From positions 1 through 14,669 of the forward strand of contig JACPZN010000213.1 in the NCBI GenBank assembly GCA_016195505.1: a DNA stretch of 14,669 bases, in the 5' to 3' direction. Shown in pieces: positions 7,269 through 14,170 of the stretch; within the stretch, counting starts at the first letter, position 1, and the number at the start of each line of letters is the position of its first letter. The DNA comes from Nitrospirota bacterium (GTDB lineage: Bacteria; Nitrospirota; Nitrospiria; Nitrospirales; Nitrospiraceae). The notes under the pieces were generated by a model. The model made no database searches. It saw only the letters and a list, made by a program, of their open reading frames with translations, and was not told the DNA's origin. Both the position numbers and the translations under genes were made by a program.

Positions 7269-8744
7269 TCAATATCGCGTCAGCCATGTTCCTGGAGCGC
7301 GATAGACCACCGGCAACCCGCGATACAACCCTTGACCGAGATCGTGGTCGTACCAGACTTCAAGCGTTCCTCCTGAACCACCTGAGGCAATCGTCCCTCC
7401 AGCCGCAACAGCTCCATACATTTTGGCTTTCCCAGACACTGTAATATTTCCACTGGCATAGAGCACACCGTTCAGATTCACGCGCGAGAGTTGAACGGAC
7501 ATTCGGGAGACATCGCCGTTCTGTCCTGTTGTTGGGGGACTGAGAATTGATATCGACTGTCCCAATCCGCTTGGAGCGAGCACGACATGGCCCTGCACAA
7601 CCACGATCCCCTCTAGATAGGCACCTCGAAGCTTGAGGATGCCAAGGTTGTCCGTACGAGGAGCGGCTTGGTCGAGCGTATCGATGAAGATCAGCCCGCG
7701 GTGGTCGCCTGGCCCCTTCGACCGAAACACGTCATCAGGGGAAATCCCATGACCGGGCTCTACCACGCCTTGTGGATACAAGAGACCATCTTGATCGATT
7801 GCGAAGTAGCTCCCGTACCGTTTCGCCACTCGCTTCAGCTGTTCATAGGTCCACTGGTCGAGCCGAATCCCAGGAACCGGATTCTGCCGCTGGTGGACAT
7901 TGTGCGGAAGACTTGGCTGCTGCACCTGTCCCGAGGGTGGCCGGATCACCTGAATCTGTCCTCCAACCCAAGCCTCCATCCATCGATCCTCTCGTTGGGC
8001 GGTCTCGTCATACCCTTGACCCGTCACGGTGGCCAGAGCGCTCTTCGCAGGAATCTCATCAGCTCGGCCAAGGACTAAATCCCCGGCCACCTTTATATCA
8101 CCCCAGTGCGCATTGACCGGCGACTCGCTTCCTGGTTGAGGTACTCCGAGATTCTGACCCACCTGCACGGCGGCACGCAGAGGCGGCAGATCGAGCGCCC
8201 CCAGCTGCATCAGAACTGATTGTCGAACGGGGGGATTGTCTTGAGTTGCAACGGTCGCATCAATCGTACACAACAGGCCCGGGCTGGAAGGAGCATAGAT
8301 TTTGAGTTCTTCAACAGTTCCAAGATGGCGCATGGCGCGAAACAGCCCGACCTCTGAATCGTTTAGCATCTGATGGTCTGAAGGGTTCCCCGCATCCAAG
8401 CGAAAACCAGGCTGGCTCGCAGTTCCTACAAATTGCGAGCGGCCGGTTGAGTCAAAGAAGGAAGGGCCTCCTTCTGCGTTACGATTCTTTTTCGCCAAGA
8501 GCGACGATATCGCGGGCGGGGCCGTCGGGACCTGCGGGCTGTGAATCCACGCCATCACCAATTCTCCGGCCGCATCCGCGAGTTGCTGAGCGACTGCCGC
8601 CTGTCTCTCCGCGATGGCACTCACGGCCTCTTGTCCGGCAAGGTTCAAAAGCGTCGCGCCCAGTAACGACAAGATCAGCACGAGTACCATGGCCCCTAGA
8701 AGTGCGATCCCCTGTTGATGTTCTGTTCCGTTAGAATAAGACAT
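7269..8744 (-). CDS. Large PilX/GspK-like minor prepilin with beta-rich C-terminus
   Basis: A 491-residue protein. The N-terminus MSYSNGTEHQQG^IALLGAMVL resembles a prepilin leader, followed by one hydrophobic helix (13-36) and an amphipathic helix (QEAVSAIAERQAAVAQQLADAAGE). This is the PilX_N arrangement. Mature position +5 is Gly, not Glu, as in GspK-type tip pilins. The protein is far longer than Neisseria-type PilX. The C-terminal third has Gly-rich beta-strand runs (373-393 and 424-469: GVLYASGNITVSGKAKMYGA, GGTIASGG) suggestive of a short beta-solenoid. It probably sits at the pilus tip. It starts 15 bp after the PilW-like gene. The function of the large middle region is unknown. Confidence 0.75.
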   Translation of the reverse strand: MSYSNGTEHQQGIALLGAMVLVLILSLLGATLLNLAGQEAVSAIAERQAAVAQQLADAAGELVMAWIHSPQVPTAPPAISSLLAKKNRNAEGGPSFFDSTGRSQFVGTASQPGFRLDAGNPSDHQMLNDSEVGLFRAMRHLGTVEELKIYAPSSPGLLCTIDATVATQDNPPVRQSVLMQLGALDLPPLRAAVQVGQNLGVPQPGSESPVNAHWGDIKVAGDLVLGRADEIPAKSALATVTGQGYDETAQREDRWMEAWVGGQIQVIRPPSGQVQQPSLPHNVHQRQNPVPGIRLDQWTYEQLKRVAKRYGSYFAIDQDGLLYPQGVVEPGHGISPDDVFRSKGPGDHRGLIFIDTLDQAAPRTDNLGILKLRGAYLEGIVVVQGHVVLAPSGLGQSISILSPPTTGQNGDVSRMSVQLSRVNLNGVLYASGNITVSGKAKMYGAVAAGGTIASGGSGGTLEVWYDHDLGQGLYRGLPVVYRAPGTWLTRY

Positions 8745-8759
8745 ATGCGCGTGCTCTCC

Positions 8760-9518
8760 CTACGACCGTAGACTGACTTCGCGCACGATCCTGTGAGCAG
8801 AATGACTCGACTCGATCTCGACCACTACCCGCTTCACCTGGGACGGTAGATGCGTCAGGCCACCACGTTCATCCCGATAAGAGAAGCGCACATCTTTCAA
8901 TTCTCCGATGAGAACATTCGCTCCTCCGTCCACCATACGCATAAGCCTCAATGTTCGCTTCTCAGCGCGCTTGGTGTAATAGACCACTCGATTCCTCACT
9001 TCGACAGATGCTCCTGAAGGGAGCGACAACCCAACCGGCTCTGCCAGCGCGAGTTGGTATCGCTGTCCTGCACGGGAGAGTCGATGTGCCTCGCAGGCTT
9101 GTTGTCCGCAGAGTACCACCGTCTTTCCTTCTCCCCACCCGCTGCCATCTTGAACCGCGAGCACAGATTGTCCCGGTCCAACAGCGGCGGTCGTCACCGT
9201 CCGCTGAGCGCCGACATTGGCGAGAAATAGGAACTCATCTGGGGTTGCGGTAACTATCGAATCGGTCACCGCAAGGCGAGCTTCCTGTTCAAAGACTTCC
9301 AAACCCAGTCGGAGATCTTGTTGTTGCGCCAGAGCGCGATGTTGCTGAGCGGCACGAGTCTGCACGACATTGACGGTGTCCAACGTCACAGCGAGCACGA
9401 TGGCTCCTGTCGCCAAACTGACCATCAACTCGGTCAGACAAACGCCCCGCATGTCGGAGAAGGGTGAGACATCCCTCGGACCCCTCATGTACGACCTGAT
9501 AACATGTCTTTGGCTCAT
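8760..9518 (-). CDS. PilW/GspJ-like minor prepilin
   Basis: A 252-residue protein with a long leader (25 residues from this start, ending SDMRG) and the motif G^VCLTELMVSLATG. Position +1 is Val rather than the usual Phe/Met, and Glu is at +5. The hydrophobic helix is followed by an amphipathic neck (RAAQQHRALAQQQDLRLGLEVFEQEARLA), as in PilW/GspJ. The beta-rich C-terminal domain includes two cysteines (LCGQQAC). The start codon overlaps the stop of the PilV-like gene (ATGA at 9518-9515). ATGs at residues 11 and 23 are less likely starts; the latter would leave only a three-residue leader. It is the second PilW-like protein in the window. Confidence 0.83.
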   Translation of the reverse strand: MSQRHVIRSYMRGPRDVSPFSDMRGVCLTELMVSLATGAIVLAVTLDTVNVVQTRAAQQHRALAQQQDLRLGLEVFEQEARLAVTDSIVTATPDEFLFLANVGAQRTVTTAAVGPGQSVLAVQDGSGWGEGKTVVLCGQQACEAHRLSRAGQRYQLALAEPVGLSLPSGASVEVRNRVVYYTKRAEKRTLRLMRMVDGGANVLIGELKDVRFSYRDERGGLTHLPSQVKRVVVEIESSHSAHRIVREVSLRS

Positions 9519-9997
9519 CGTTGCCCCACAAATGAAGGGTTCGCCCGTAGGGTCGCCACGCGCACCTCTTTCTGGCCTCCCGGTCCAACATAGGAAGCTA
9601 CCGCTCGGATCACCACCATGCCAACAGCACTCAGTGGCCCTGGGCGATCAGCTTCGACAGTCCAGACTACCGTCACTCGGTCACGCTCCTGCATGGCTGT
9701 GTAGATTCCATCACCCGCCATCATGTCCGGGCCCTGCCCATCGTCCTTCATGATGACCTCAGGAATTCCGTCATGATCGAGGTCATCTTCAAGGAGAGAT
9801 TGCCAGCGAACCGACCGCTTTACTTCCAACCTCGCCTGGGCCAGTTCCAACGCTCTACTACTGAGACTCCCTTGCTTGACATGCCTCGACGACATCTCCA
9901 CCGCTCCCATTGTCCCCATTAACGCTATTCCAGAGATCATCATCGCCACCATCACCTCAATCAGACTAAACCCGTCGTCGTGTGAACGCCGGTTCAT
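9515..9997 (-). CDS. PilV/GspI-like minor prepilin with a calcium-loop-like segment
   Basis: A 160-residue prepilin: leader MNRRSHDDG, cleavage before FSLIEVMVAMM with Glu+5, hydrophobic helix (10-31) and a neck helix (SLSSRALELAQARLEVK). Residues 72-80 read DLDHDGIPE, a DxDxDG calcium-loop-like motif, followed by DDGQGPDMMAGDGIYTA (85-101), an acidic Gly-rich stretch like those of extracellular calcium-stabilised repeats. The C-terminus is beta-rich. It overlaps both neighbours by ATGA (9997-9994 and 9518-9515), so the FimT-PilV-PilW trio is tightly coupled. It has little similarity to the PilV-like protein of the pilA operon beyond the N-terminal helix. Confidence 0.85.
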   Translation of the reverse strand: MNRRSHDDGFSLIEVMVAMMISGIALMGTMGAVEMSSRHVKQGSLSSRALELAQARLEVKRSVRWQSLLEDDLDHDGIPEVIMKDDGQGPDMMAGDGIYTAMQERDRVTVVWTVEADRPGPLSAVGMVVIRAVASYVGPGGQKEVRVATLRANPSFVGQR

Positions 9998-10473
9998 AGA
10001 ATTGACACCCGACCGGTTAGGCCCACCGTCAGCATCTGGACCTGACCTTCTTTGCTGCGGAGTTGAATGGTGGTCGCCGTTGCGGAACGACCACTGGGAT
10101 GGAAGATGATCTCCGGTCCTGCACTTGGTTCCTCGATGACAATCCCTTTGCCCCCATAACGGTAAACATGGTGTGTCGTTGCCCCATTAACGAACTGCGC
10201 CACAAGGGCCTGCTGCTCAAAGTCAAAAACGACGCGAACCCGGTCTCGATAGGTCATCGCCAGCTGTCTCGCGAGACGGAGTTCTGAGGCGATCTCCTCT
10301 GTGGCGCAGTGAGCCTGCGTGCGCGAGTTGAACGCCAAAAAGTTGGGAACAGCCGTAGTCGCGACGATCCCCGTGATTGCCACGACCATCATCAGTTCCA
10401 TCAACGTCCTGCCTTCCTGCTTCATATACCCCCGCTGGGCCTCTCTTATGGCTTCATTGAATCCGAATGACAT
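9994..10473 (-). CDS. FimT/GspH-like minor prepilin with atypical cleavage site
   Basis: A 159-residue protein from the ATG at 10473, which has GAGGAG five bases upstream. A GTG two codons earlier and an ATG at 10425 are alternatives. Mature sequence would follow MKQEG^RTLMELMMVVAITGIV: Glu is at +5, but position +1 is Arg, unusual for a prepilin. The ATG at 10425 would give a neat five-residue leader instead of 21. After the helix, the region CATEEIASELRLARQLAMTYRDRVRVVFD is a typical GspH/FimT pattern, and the C-terminus ends in a short beta-strand (VGLTGRVSIL). It is the first gene of the second pilus operon and overlaps the PilV-like gene by ATGA. Confidence 0.83.
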   Translation of the reverse strand: MSFGFNEAIREAQRGYMKQEGRTLMELMMVVAITGIVATTAVPNFLAFNSRTQAHCATEEIASELRLARQLAMTYRDRVRVVFDFEQQALVAQFVNGATTHHVYRYGGKGIVIEEPSAGPEIIFHPSGRSATATTIQLRSKEGQVQMLTVGLTGRVSIL

Positions 10474-10482
10474 GGTCACTCC

Positions 10483-10497
10483 TCAAGAGTCGTGCCG
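10483..10497 (-). promoter_or_regulatory. Sigma-54-like element upstream of the second pilus operon (weak)
   Basis: The minus strand reads CGGCACG-ACTC-TTGA. The -24 part (GGCACG) is perfect against the RpoN consensus and TTG of the -12 part is present, but the conserved GC is GA. The predicted start would fall near 10471, at the upstream ATG of the FimT-like gene. It would therefore suit only the start at 10425. Confidence 0.3.
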
Positions 10498-10507
10498 TTT
10501 TCAAATG

Positions 10508-10523
10508 TGATTTCTGCAAATCA
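10508..10523. promoter_or_regulatory. Inverted repeat upstream of the second pilus operon
   Basis: TGATTT-CTGC-AAATCA, with perfect 6-bp arms, lies 35 bp upstream of the FimT-like ATG at 10473. It differs from the repeats near pilA and is not a standard FNR or CRP site. Candidate operator only. Confidence 0.35.
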
Positions 10524-10732
10524 GTGTGTCCTCGAAAACGAATCGACGTGTGGAGCAAAGCCCTTGAATCAACGAGGCAAAAATGACTGGGGAGTGGGAG
10601 TTGCGCGAGAATGGGTTCCCCGCGGAGAAAGAAACGCAGCGGCGAACAGGCTGTGCCTCCGAAGATACGATCCGCTTAAGAAAAGATACAGTGAGTAGGG
10701 AAGGAGACTTGGAATACCGGTGGAAGAACCCG

Positions 10733-11515
10733 TTACCCGGCTAGCAGCCCTTGGTACCAATCGAGGATGGATTGTCCGAAGAACAACGCCACCAATGCTC
10801 CACAGACGAGAAACGGCCCGAAGGGAATATGGTCTTCCCGCTTGATCACCCTCGCAGCAATGAGAGTGATCCCGACAAGCGAACCTAAGAATGATCCCAC
10901 CATGATGGTCATCACCGCAGGCTTCCAGCCGAGAAAGGCGCCGATCATCGCGAGCAATTTAATATCACCTCCGCCCATCCCCTCTTTCCCAAAGAGGTAG
11001 GGGCTCGCCCATGCAAGGAGCCACAAGATTCCGCCACCAACAAGAAGTCCAATCAGACCATTAGTCAAGCCAAGCGGTAGGATGGTCGCGGCGCTGATGA
11101 GCCCCACAGCAATTCCAGGGAACGTAATGACGTTGGGGATAATCTTGTGGGAAAGATCCGTCCCGGCCACGACGAGCAGCGCCGAGTAGAGCAGCCCGTA
11201 CGCGGCTGCAGGCCACCCAGGCCCAAAGAACCACAGTAGCCCGACGTAGCCAAGCACATTAAGCGCTTCCACCACCGGATAGCGCAAGGGGATGCGTACT
11301 GCACAATGCCGGCAGCGGCCGGAGAGAATGAGATAGCTCACGATCGGGATGTTGTCGTACCAGGCAATCGGATGAGCACAGGCCGGACAGTGGGAGCCAG
11401 GCCACGCTATCGATTCATGCCGTGGCAGCCGGTAAATACAGACGTTGAGAAAGCTGCCAATGAGCGCGCCAAAGAGACCGACAATCAGATACAGTGAAAT
11501 CATAACCTGGCTCAT
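10733..11515 (-). CDS. pilD: Prepilin peptidase / N-methyltransferase PilD (GspO family, A24A)
   Basis: A 260-residue integral membrane aspartic protease. The N-terminal hydrophobic segment GALIGSFLNVCIYRLP is the family hallmark. Two zinc-type cysteine pairs follow (CPAC about 43-46 and CRHC about 68-71), as in bifunctional enzymes that cleave and N-methylate prepilins. The catalytic aspartates are in GTDLSHKIIPN and GMGGGDIKL. The remainder is membrane helices. It would process all pilins in this window. The ATG at 11515 has no clear ribosome-binding site; the ATG at 11503 is possible and would remove four residues. It lies upstream of the second pilus operon on the same strand but is separated from it by 253 bp. 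Confidence 0.94.
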   Translation of the reverse strand: MSQVMISLYLIVGLFGALIGSFLNVCIYRLPRHESIAWPGSHCPACAHPIAWYDNIPIVSYLILSGRCRHCAVRIPLRYPVVEALNVLGYVGLLWFFGPGWPAAAYGLLYSALLVVAGTDLSHKIIPNVITFPGIAVGLISAATILPLGLTNGLIGLLVGGGILWLLAWASPYLFGKEGMGGGDIKLLAMIGAFLGWKPAVMTIMVGSFLGSLVGITLIAARVIKREDHIPFGPFLVCGALVALFFGQSILDWYQGLLAG

Positions 11516-11610
11516 GCATGTGAGCGGGAACAGACCACTTCATTCATTCCGTAGTTCCATAATAGTTTGTTTCCTTACTCAGTAACCCTACTAGGGCCGA
11601 AGTGCCTCCA

Positions 11611-11640
11611 TTTACATTCTTTGGCAATGATTCCTATAAT
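11611..11640 (+). promoter_or_regulatory. Predicted sigma-70 promoter of the orphan HTH gene
   Basis: TTTACA at 11611-11616 (5 of 6 to consensus) and a perfect TATAAT at 11635-11640 with an 18-bp spacer. Transcription should start near 11647, leaving a leader of about 90 nt. This is the best housekeeping-type promoter in the window. Confidence 0.7.
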
Positions 11641-11656
11641 TTACTTAATTGTTCTG

Positions 11657-11691
11657 CGGTTCTTGTAACCGTCGGTTAGTCACGATTGACT
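11657..11691 (+). promoter_or_regulatory. Two adjacent small inverted repeats in the HTH gene leader
   Basis: CGGTT-N5-AACCG (11657-11671) and AGTCA-N4-TGACT (11678-11691) follow the predicted transcription start. They could be tandem mini-hairpins in the leader RNA or operator sites. Stems are only 5 bp, so this is a weak call. Confidence 0.3.
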
Positions 11692-11737
11692 GCCAGTATA
11701 CCTGAATCGACCGTTTATCAAAGGAGAACTGATCATC

Positions 11738-12016
11738 ATGGCCAAAGCAGTTGGGAAGTCACGAGTTCGCAGGTCTCTTGCGGATCTTGAACCTCCTCCA
11801 CGCACGAAGCGACCGGAGTCTTTGACCTCGCGCGAGCAGGAGATTCTGGAATTGATTTGGGCTGGCTTCAAGAACAAGGAAATCGGCCAGAGGCTGAAGA
11901 TTAGCGTGAAGACCGTCGAGGCCCACCGCGCCAACATGATGAAGAAGATGCGCGTGTCGAATACCGCCCAATTGCTGAAGTCGGCCATTCAGGGGGGCAT
12001 GCTCAAGATCCGCTAG
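11738..12016 (+). CDS. Orphan LuxR/GerE-type HTH protein without receiver domain
   Basis: A 92-residue basic protein. A 28-residue N-terminal tail (KSRVRRSLADLEPPPRTKRP) leads into one GerE HTH (about 29-88: LTSREQEILELIWAGFKNKE, then ISVKTVEAHRANMMKKM). There is no receiver or ligand domain, so activity is probably set by expression level or partner binding. The HTH resembles that of the NarL-type regulator at 4039-4692 (both LTSR.QEIL/LTSRQREIL and T.VE.HRA). AAAGGAGA lies about 10 bases before the ATG. It is divergent from pilD and has its own strong promoter. Its last 14 bases overlap the convergent rlmB 3' end. A role in pilus gene control is possible from position alone. Confidence 0.88.
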   Translation: MAKAVGKSRVRRSLADLEPPPRTKRPESLTSREQEILELIWAGFKNKEIGQRLKISVKTVEAHRANMMKKMRVSNTAQLLKSAIQGGMLKIR

Positions 12017-12794
12017 AACCAGCCTTCTGTCCGCCAGCGAGACCTCGCTGGCGGACCGCCTCGAACAACACCACCGCAGCAGAAGCCGACACATTTAGCG
12101 ATTGGACGTGGCCCTTCATAGGAATGTGAATGCGTTCATCGCAATGCTGGAGCACCCCCGGTCGAATACCCATTCCCTCTCCCCCAAAGACCAACCCGAC
12201 CGGTCCACGTAGATCGACATCCGTGAAGAGCTTGGTCGCCGACGGTTCCACCCCGTAGATCCATACCCCCGCTGTTTTCAATGATTCGAGCAACCGACTC
12301 GTATTCGTCACCCTCGCCACGGGAATATGGTCGATCGCTCCGGCAGAGGCCTTCGCAACCACGGAGGTCAGCCCGGCCGCTCTTCGTTCTGGAATAAATA
12401 CCCCGTGGACCCCGGCTCCCTCGGCAGTCCGGAGGACCGCGCCGAGATTGTGCGGATCTTCCACCCCGTCGAGAATGACCAACAGCGGCGGTTCGCCGCG
12501 GAGACAAGCCCGCTCAAGAATCGCTTCTGTACTGCTGTAGGCCTTAGCAGCGACAAACGCGATGACGCCTTGATGTTTACCGCTCGGCACCAGCCGGTCG
12601 AAAGCAGCCGGCGGTTCGATATGAACCGGAATGCGCTTGGCCTTGGCCTGCTGAACGATCTCGGCAAATTGGCGATCGGTTCGTTGGACCAGAAGACGTT
12701 GAAGGGGGCGAGCGCCGGCGCGCAATGCCTCTCGAATGGCGTGCAGCCCGTAGAGCAGCTCCGCTTGATCAGCGTTTCCAGCGGCTGGTGCCAT
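12003..12794 (-). CDS. rlmB: 23S rRNA 2'-O-ribose methyltransferase RlmB (TrmH/SpoU family)
   Basis: A 263-residue SPOUT methyltransferase. The N-terminal substrate-binding domain begins ELLYGLHAIREALRAG. The knotted SPOUT domain has motif 1 LVILDGVEDPHNLGAVLRTA (with the conserved Asn and Arg), motif 2 VGLVFGGEGMGI and motif 3 IPMKGHVQSLNVSASAAVVL. RlmB methylates the 2'-OH of a G in domain V of 23S rRNA (G2251 in E. coli) using S-adenosylmethionine. The frame is open to 12998, but the added residues are out-of-frame cysS coding sequence. The ATG at 12794 has GAGGA eight bases upstream and starts just before the conserved domain. It overlaps the cysS 3' end by 26 bp. The Gly/Ser-rich tail lies over the hairpin at 12029-12056. 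A TrmH paralogue is possible, but the N-terminal domain favours RlmB. Confidence 0.9.
   Translation of the reverse strand: MAPAAGNADQAELLYGLHAIREALRAGARPLQRLLVQRTDRQFAEIVQQAKAKRIPVHIEPPAAFDRLVPSGKHQGVIAFVAAKAYSSTEAILERACLRGEPPLLVILDGVEDPHNLGAVLRTAEGAGVHGVFIPERRAAGLTSVVAKASAGAIDHIPVARVTNTSRLLESLKTAGVWIYGVEPSATKLFTDVDLRGPVGLVFGGEGMGIRPGVLQHCDERIHIPMKGHVQSLNVSASAAVVLFEAVRQRGLAGGQKAGSSGS
12029..12056 (+). terminator. Strong hairpin after the orphan HTH gene, inside the rlmB 3' coding end
   Basis: A perfect 12-bp stem (GTCCGCCAGCGA / TCGCTGGCGGAC) with a GACC loop lies 13 bp after the HTH stop. No T-tract follows, so it is not a textbook intrinsic terminator, but it may stop or stabilise the HTH mRNA. 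The same bases encode part of the RlmB C-terminus on the other strand. Confidence 0.5.
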
Positions 12795-14160
12795 CTGGCT
12801 TGTCCTCGATCGTGACGCCCTCGGAGGCGAGTTCCACTCTGATGGCATCAGCCACCTTGAAATCTCTTCGTTTTTTGGCTTCGGCTCGTTCGGCGATCTT
12901 TGCTTTAATCTGCTCATCAGACATATGATTGCTCGGCGTGAGTTGACCGGCCATGGCGGTAATCTGTTCACCTTTGAGAGGTACCGCTTTGTCGCCAAAT
13001 TGCCATTTATCTAACTGAAACAATTCCAGCACGGTGCCCACGGACCGGAATGCTTGGCGGGCTCTCTGTCTGGCGTGAGTCGAAAGTCCTTGCTGAAGAA
13101 GCTTGTTCACCTGTCCCCGAAGTTTTTGAAGCTGGGCAACTGCAGCAGGAGTATTCAGATCGTTATCCATAGCCTGCTGAAACATCGCCCTAGTTTGTTC
13201 GACCGCCTCTTCCAATGACGGATCGGCCGAGCTTCGGCCATCAGGTTCCGCCAAACGGTTGAACAGATCATAAAACCCGTCCAACGCCTGTTTCGATTCG
13301 TTCAGCCCCTGGTCTGAAAAAAAAATCTCCCGAATCGTGAAGAAGTTCCCCAGAGACTTGGACATTTTCTCCTGGTTGATCTGCACAAAACCGTTGTGAA
13401 TCCAGTAGCGGGCGAATTCTTTTCCCGTCGCACCACAGGACTGCGCAATTTCGTTTTCGTGATGTGGGAAAATGAGGTCCATCCCGCCTCCGTGAATGTC
13501 GAACGTCTCGCCGAGATGTTTGATCGACATGGCGGAACATTCGATATGCCAGCCCGGCCTTCCGGGACCCCATGGACTTTCCCATGAAGGTTCACCAGGC
13601 TTGCTGCTCTTCCAGAGAGCAAAGTCCATCGGATGCCGCTTCCGTTCATCGACTTCGACACGCGCCCCCGCCTGAAGATCTTCGAGTTTGCGCTTGGAGA
13701 GACGTCCATAGTCGGGATAGCGCTCGACTTGAAAGTACACGTCGCCGTCGACTTGATAGGCCATCCCTTTATTCATCAATTTGTCGATGAGTGCGATGAT
13801 GTCGGCCATGGAATCCGTTGCTTTCGGTTCTCTCCAAGCCGGGCGAACACTCAACTTGCCCATATCTTCATAGTAGGCGTCAATGTACTTCGTCGTGATC
13901 GCCTCACAGGAGACACCTTCCTCATTAGCCCGCTTGATGATCTTGTCATCCACATCGGTGAAGTTCTTCACGAACTCGACGGTGTAGCCGGCATATTCCA
14001 GATACCGGCGAATCACATCGAACACCAGCGCGCTTCTCGCATGGCCGATATGACAATAGTCATAGACCGTCACACCGCATACATACATCCGCACGGTCTT
14101 CGGTACGAGCGGTTCAAACGGTTCCTTCTTTCCAGTGAGCGTATTGTAGATCTTGAGCAT
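12769..14160 (-). CDS. cysS: Cysteinyl-tRNA synthetase with an internal in-frame gap
   Basis: A 463-residue class I synthetase that charges tRNA-Cys. HIGH (37-40), zinc ligands C28, C208, H233 and E237, and KMSKS (265-269) are all present. The C-terminal helical domain and the KWADAxR-like tail (RRDFKVADAIRVELASEGVTIED) are also intact. The ATG at 14160 has AAGG eight bases upstream and begins the conserved LKIYNTLTGKKEPF; the frame is open to 14214 but that overlaps the upstream gene. Oddity: directly after FFTIREIF (about residue 280) the sequence jumps to FSDQGLNESKQAL. The conserved 22-28 residues with the HYRS motif, expected between them in E. coli and others, are missing. The junction is a run of nine A/T bases (13317-13325). 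The total length therefore looks short for this lineage. It may be a real deletion or an assembly error. Confidence 0.92.
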   Translation of the reverse strand: MLKIYNTLTGKKEPFEPLVPKTVRMYVCGVTVYDYCHIGHARSALVFDVIRRYLEYAGYTVEFVKNFTDVDDKIIKRANEEGVSCEAITTKYIDAYYEDMGKLSVRPAWREPKATDSMADIIALIDKLMNKGMAYQVDGDVYFQVERYPDYGRLSKRKLEDLQAGARVEVDERKRHPMDFALWKSSKPGEPSWESPWGPGRPGWHIECSAMSIKHLGETFDIHGGGMDLIFPHHENEIAQSCGATGKEFARYWIHNGFVQINQEKMSKSLGNFFTIREIFFSDQGLNESKQALDGFYDLFNRLAEPDGRSSADPSLEEAVEQTRAMFQQAMDNDLNTPAAVAQLQKLRGQVNKLLQQGLSTHARQRARQAFRSVGTVLELFQLDKWQFGDKAVPLKGEQITAMAGQLTPSNHMSDEQIKAKIAERAEAKKRRDFKVADAIRVELASEGVTIEDKPDGTSRWKR

Positions 14161-14170
14161 GAGACCGACC

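Larger units (their letters stand above)
10480..10732. other. Gap between pilD and the second pilus operon
   Basis: About 250 bp with no supported gene. An open frame on the plus strand (10492-10698) has no ribosome-binding site or recognisable motif. The gap contains the weak sigma-54-like element and an inverted repeat near its left end. No clear terminator for pilD was seen. Confidence 0.4.

Noticed and set aside
7668..8116. Plus-strand open frames opposite the PilX-like gene
   Set aside because: Shadows of the minus-strand coding sequence with no protein-family features.
10616..10629. Near-palindrome TTCCCCGCGGAGAA
   Set aside because: One mismatched pair, isolated, and about 140 bp from the nearest gene start; likely chance.
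10492..10698. 68-codon plus-strand open frame in the pilD-fimT gap
   Set aside because: No RBS, no motif, and no neighbours on that strand; probably chance.
12795..12998. Upstream extension of the rlmB frame
   Set aside because: It is out-of-frame cysS coding sequence; a good RBS and the conserved domain support the start at 12794.
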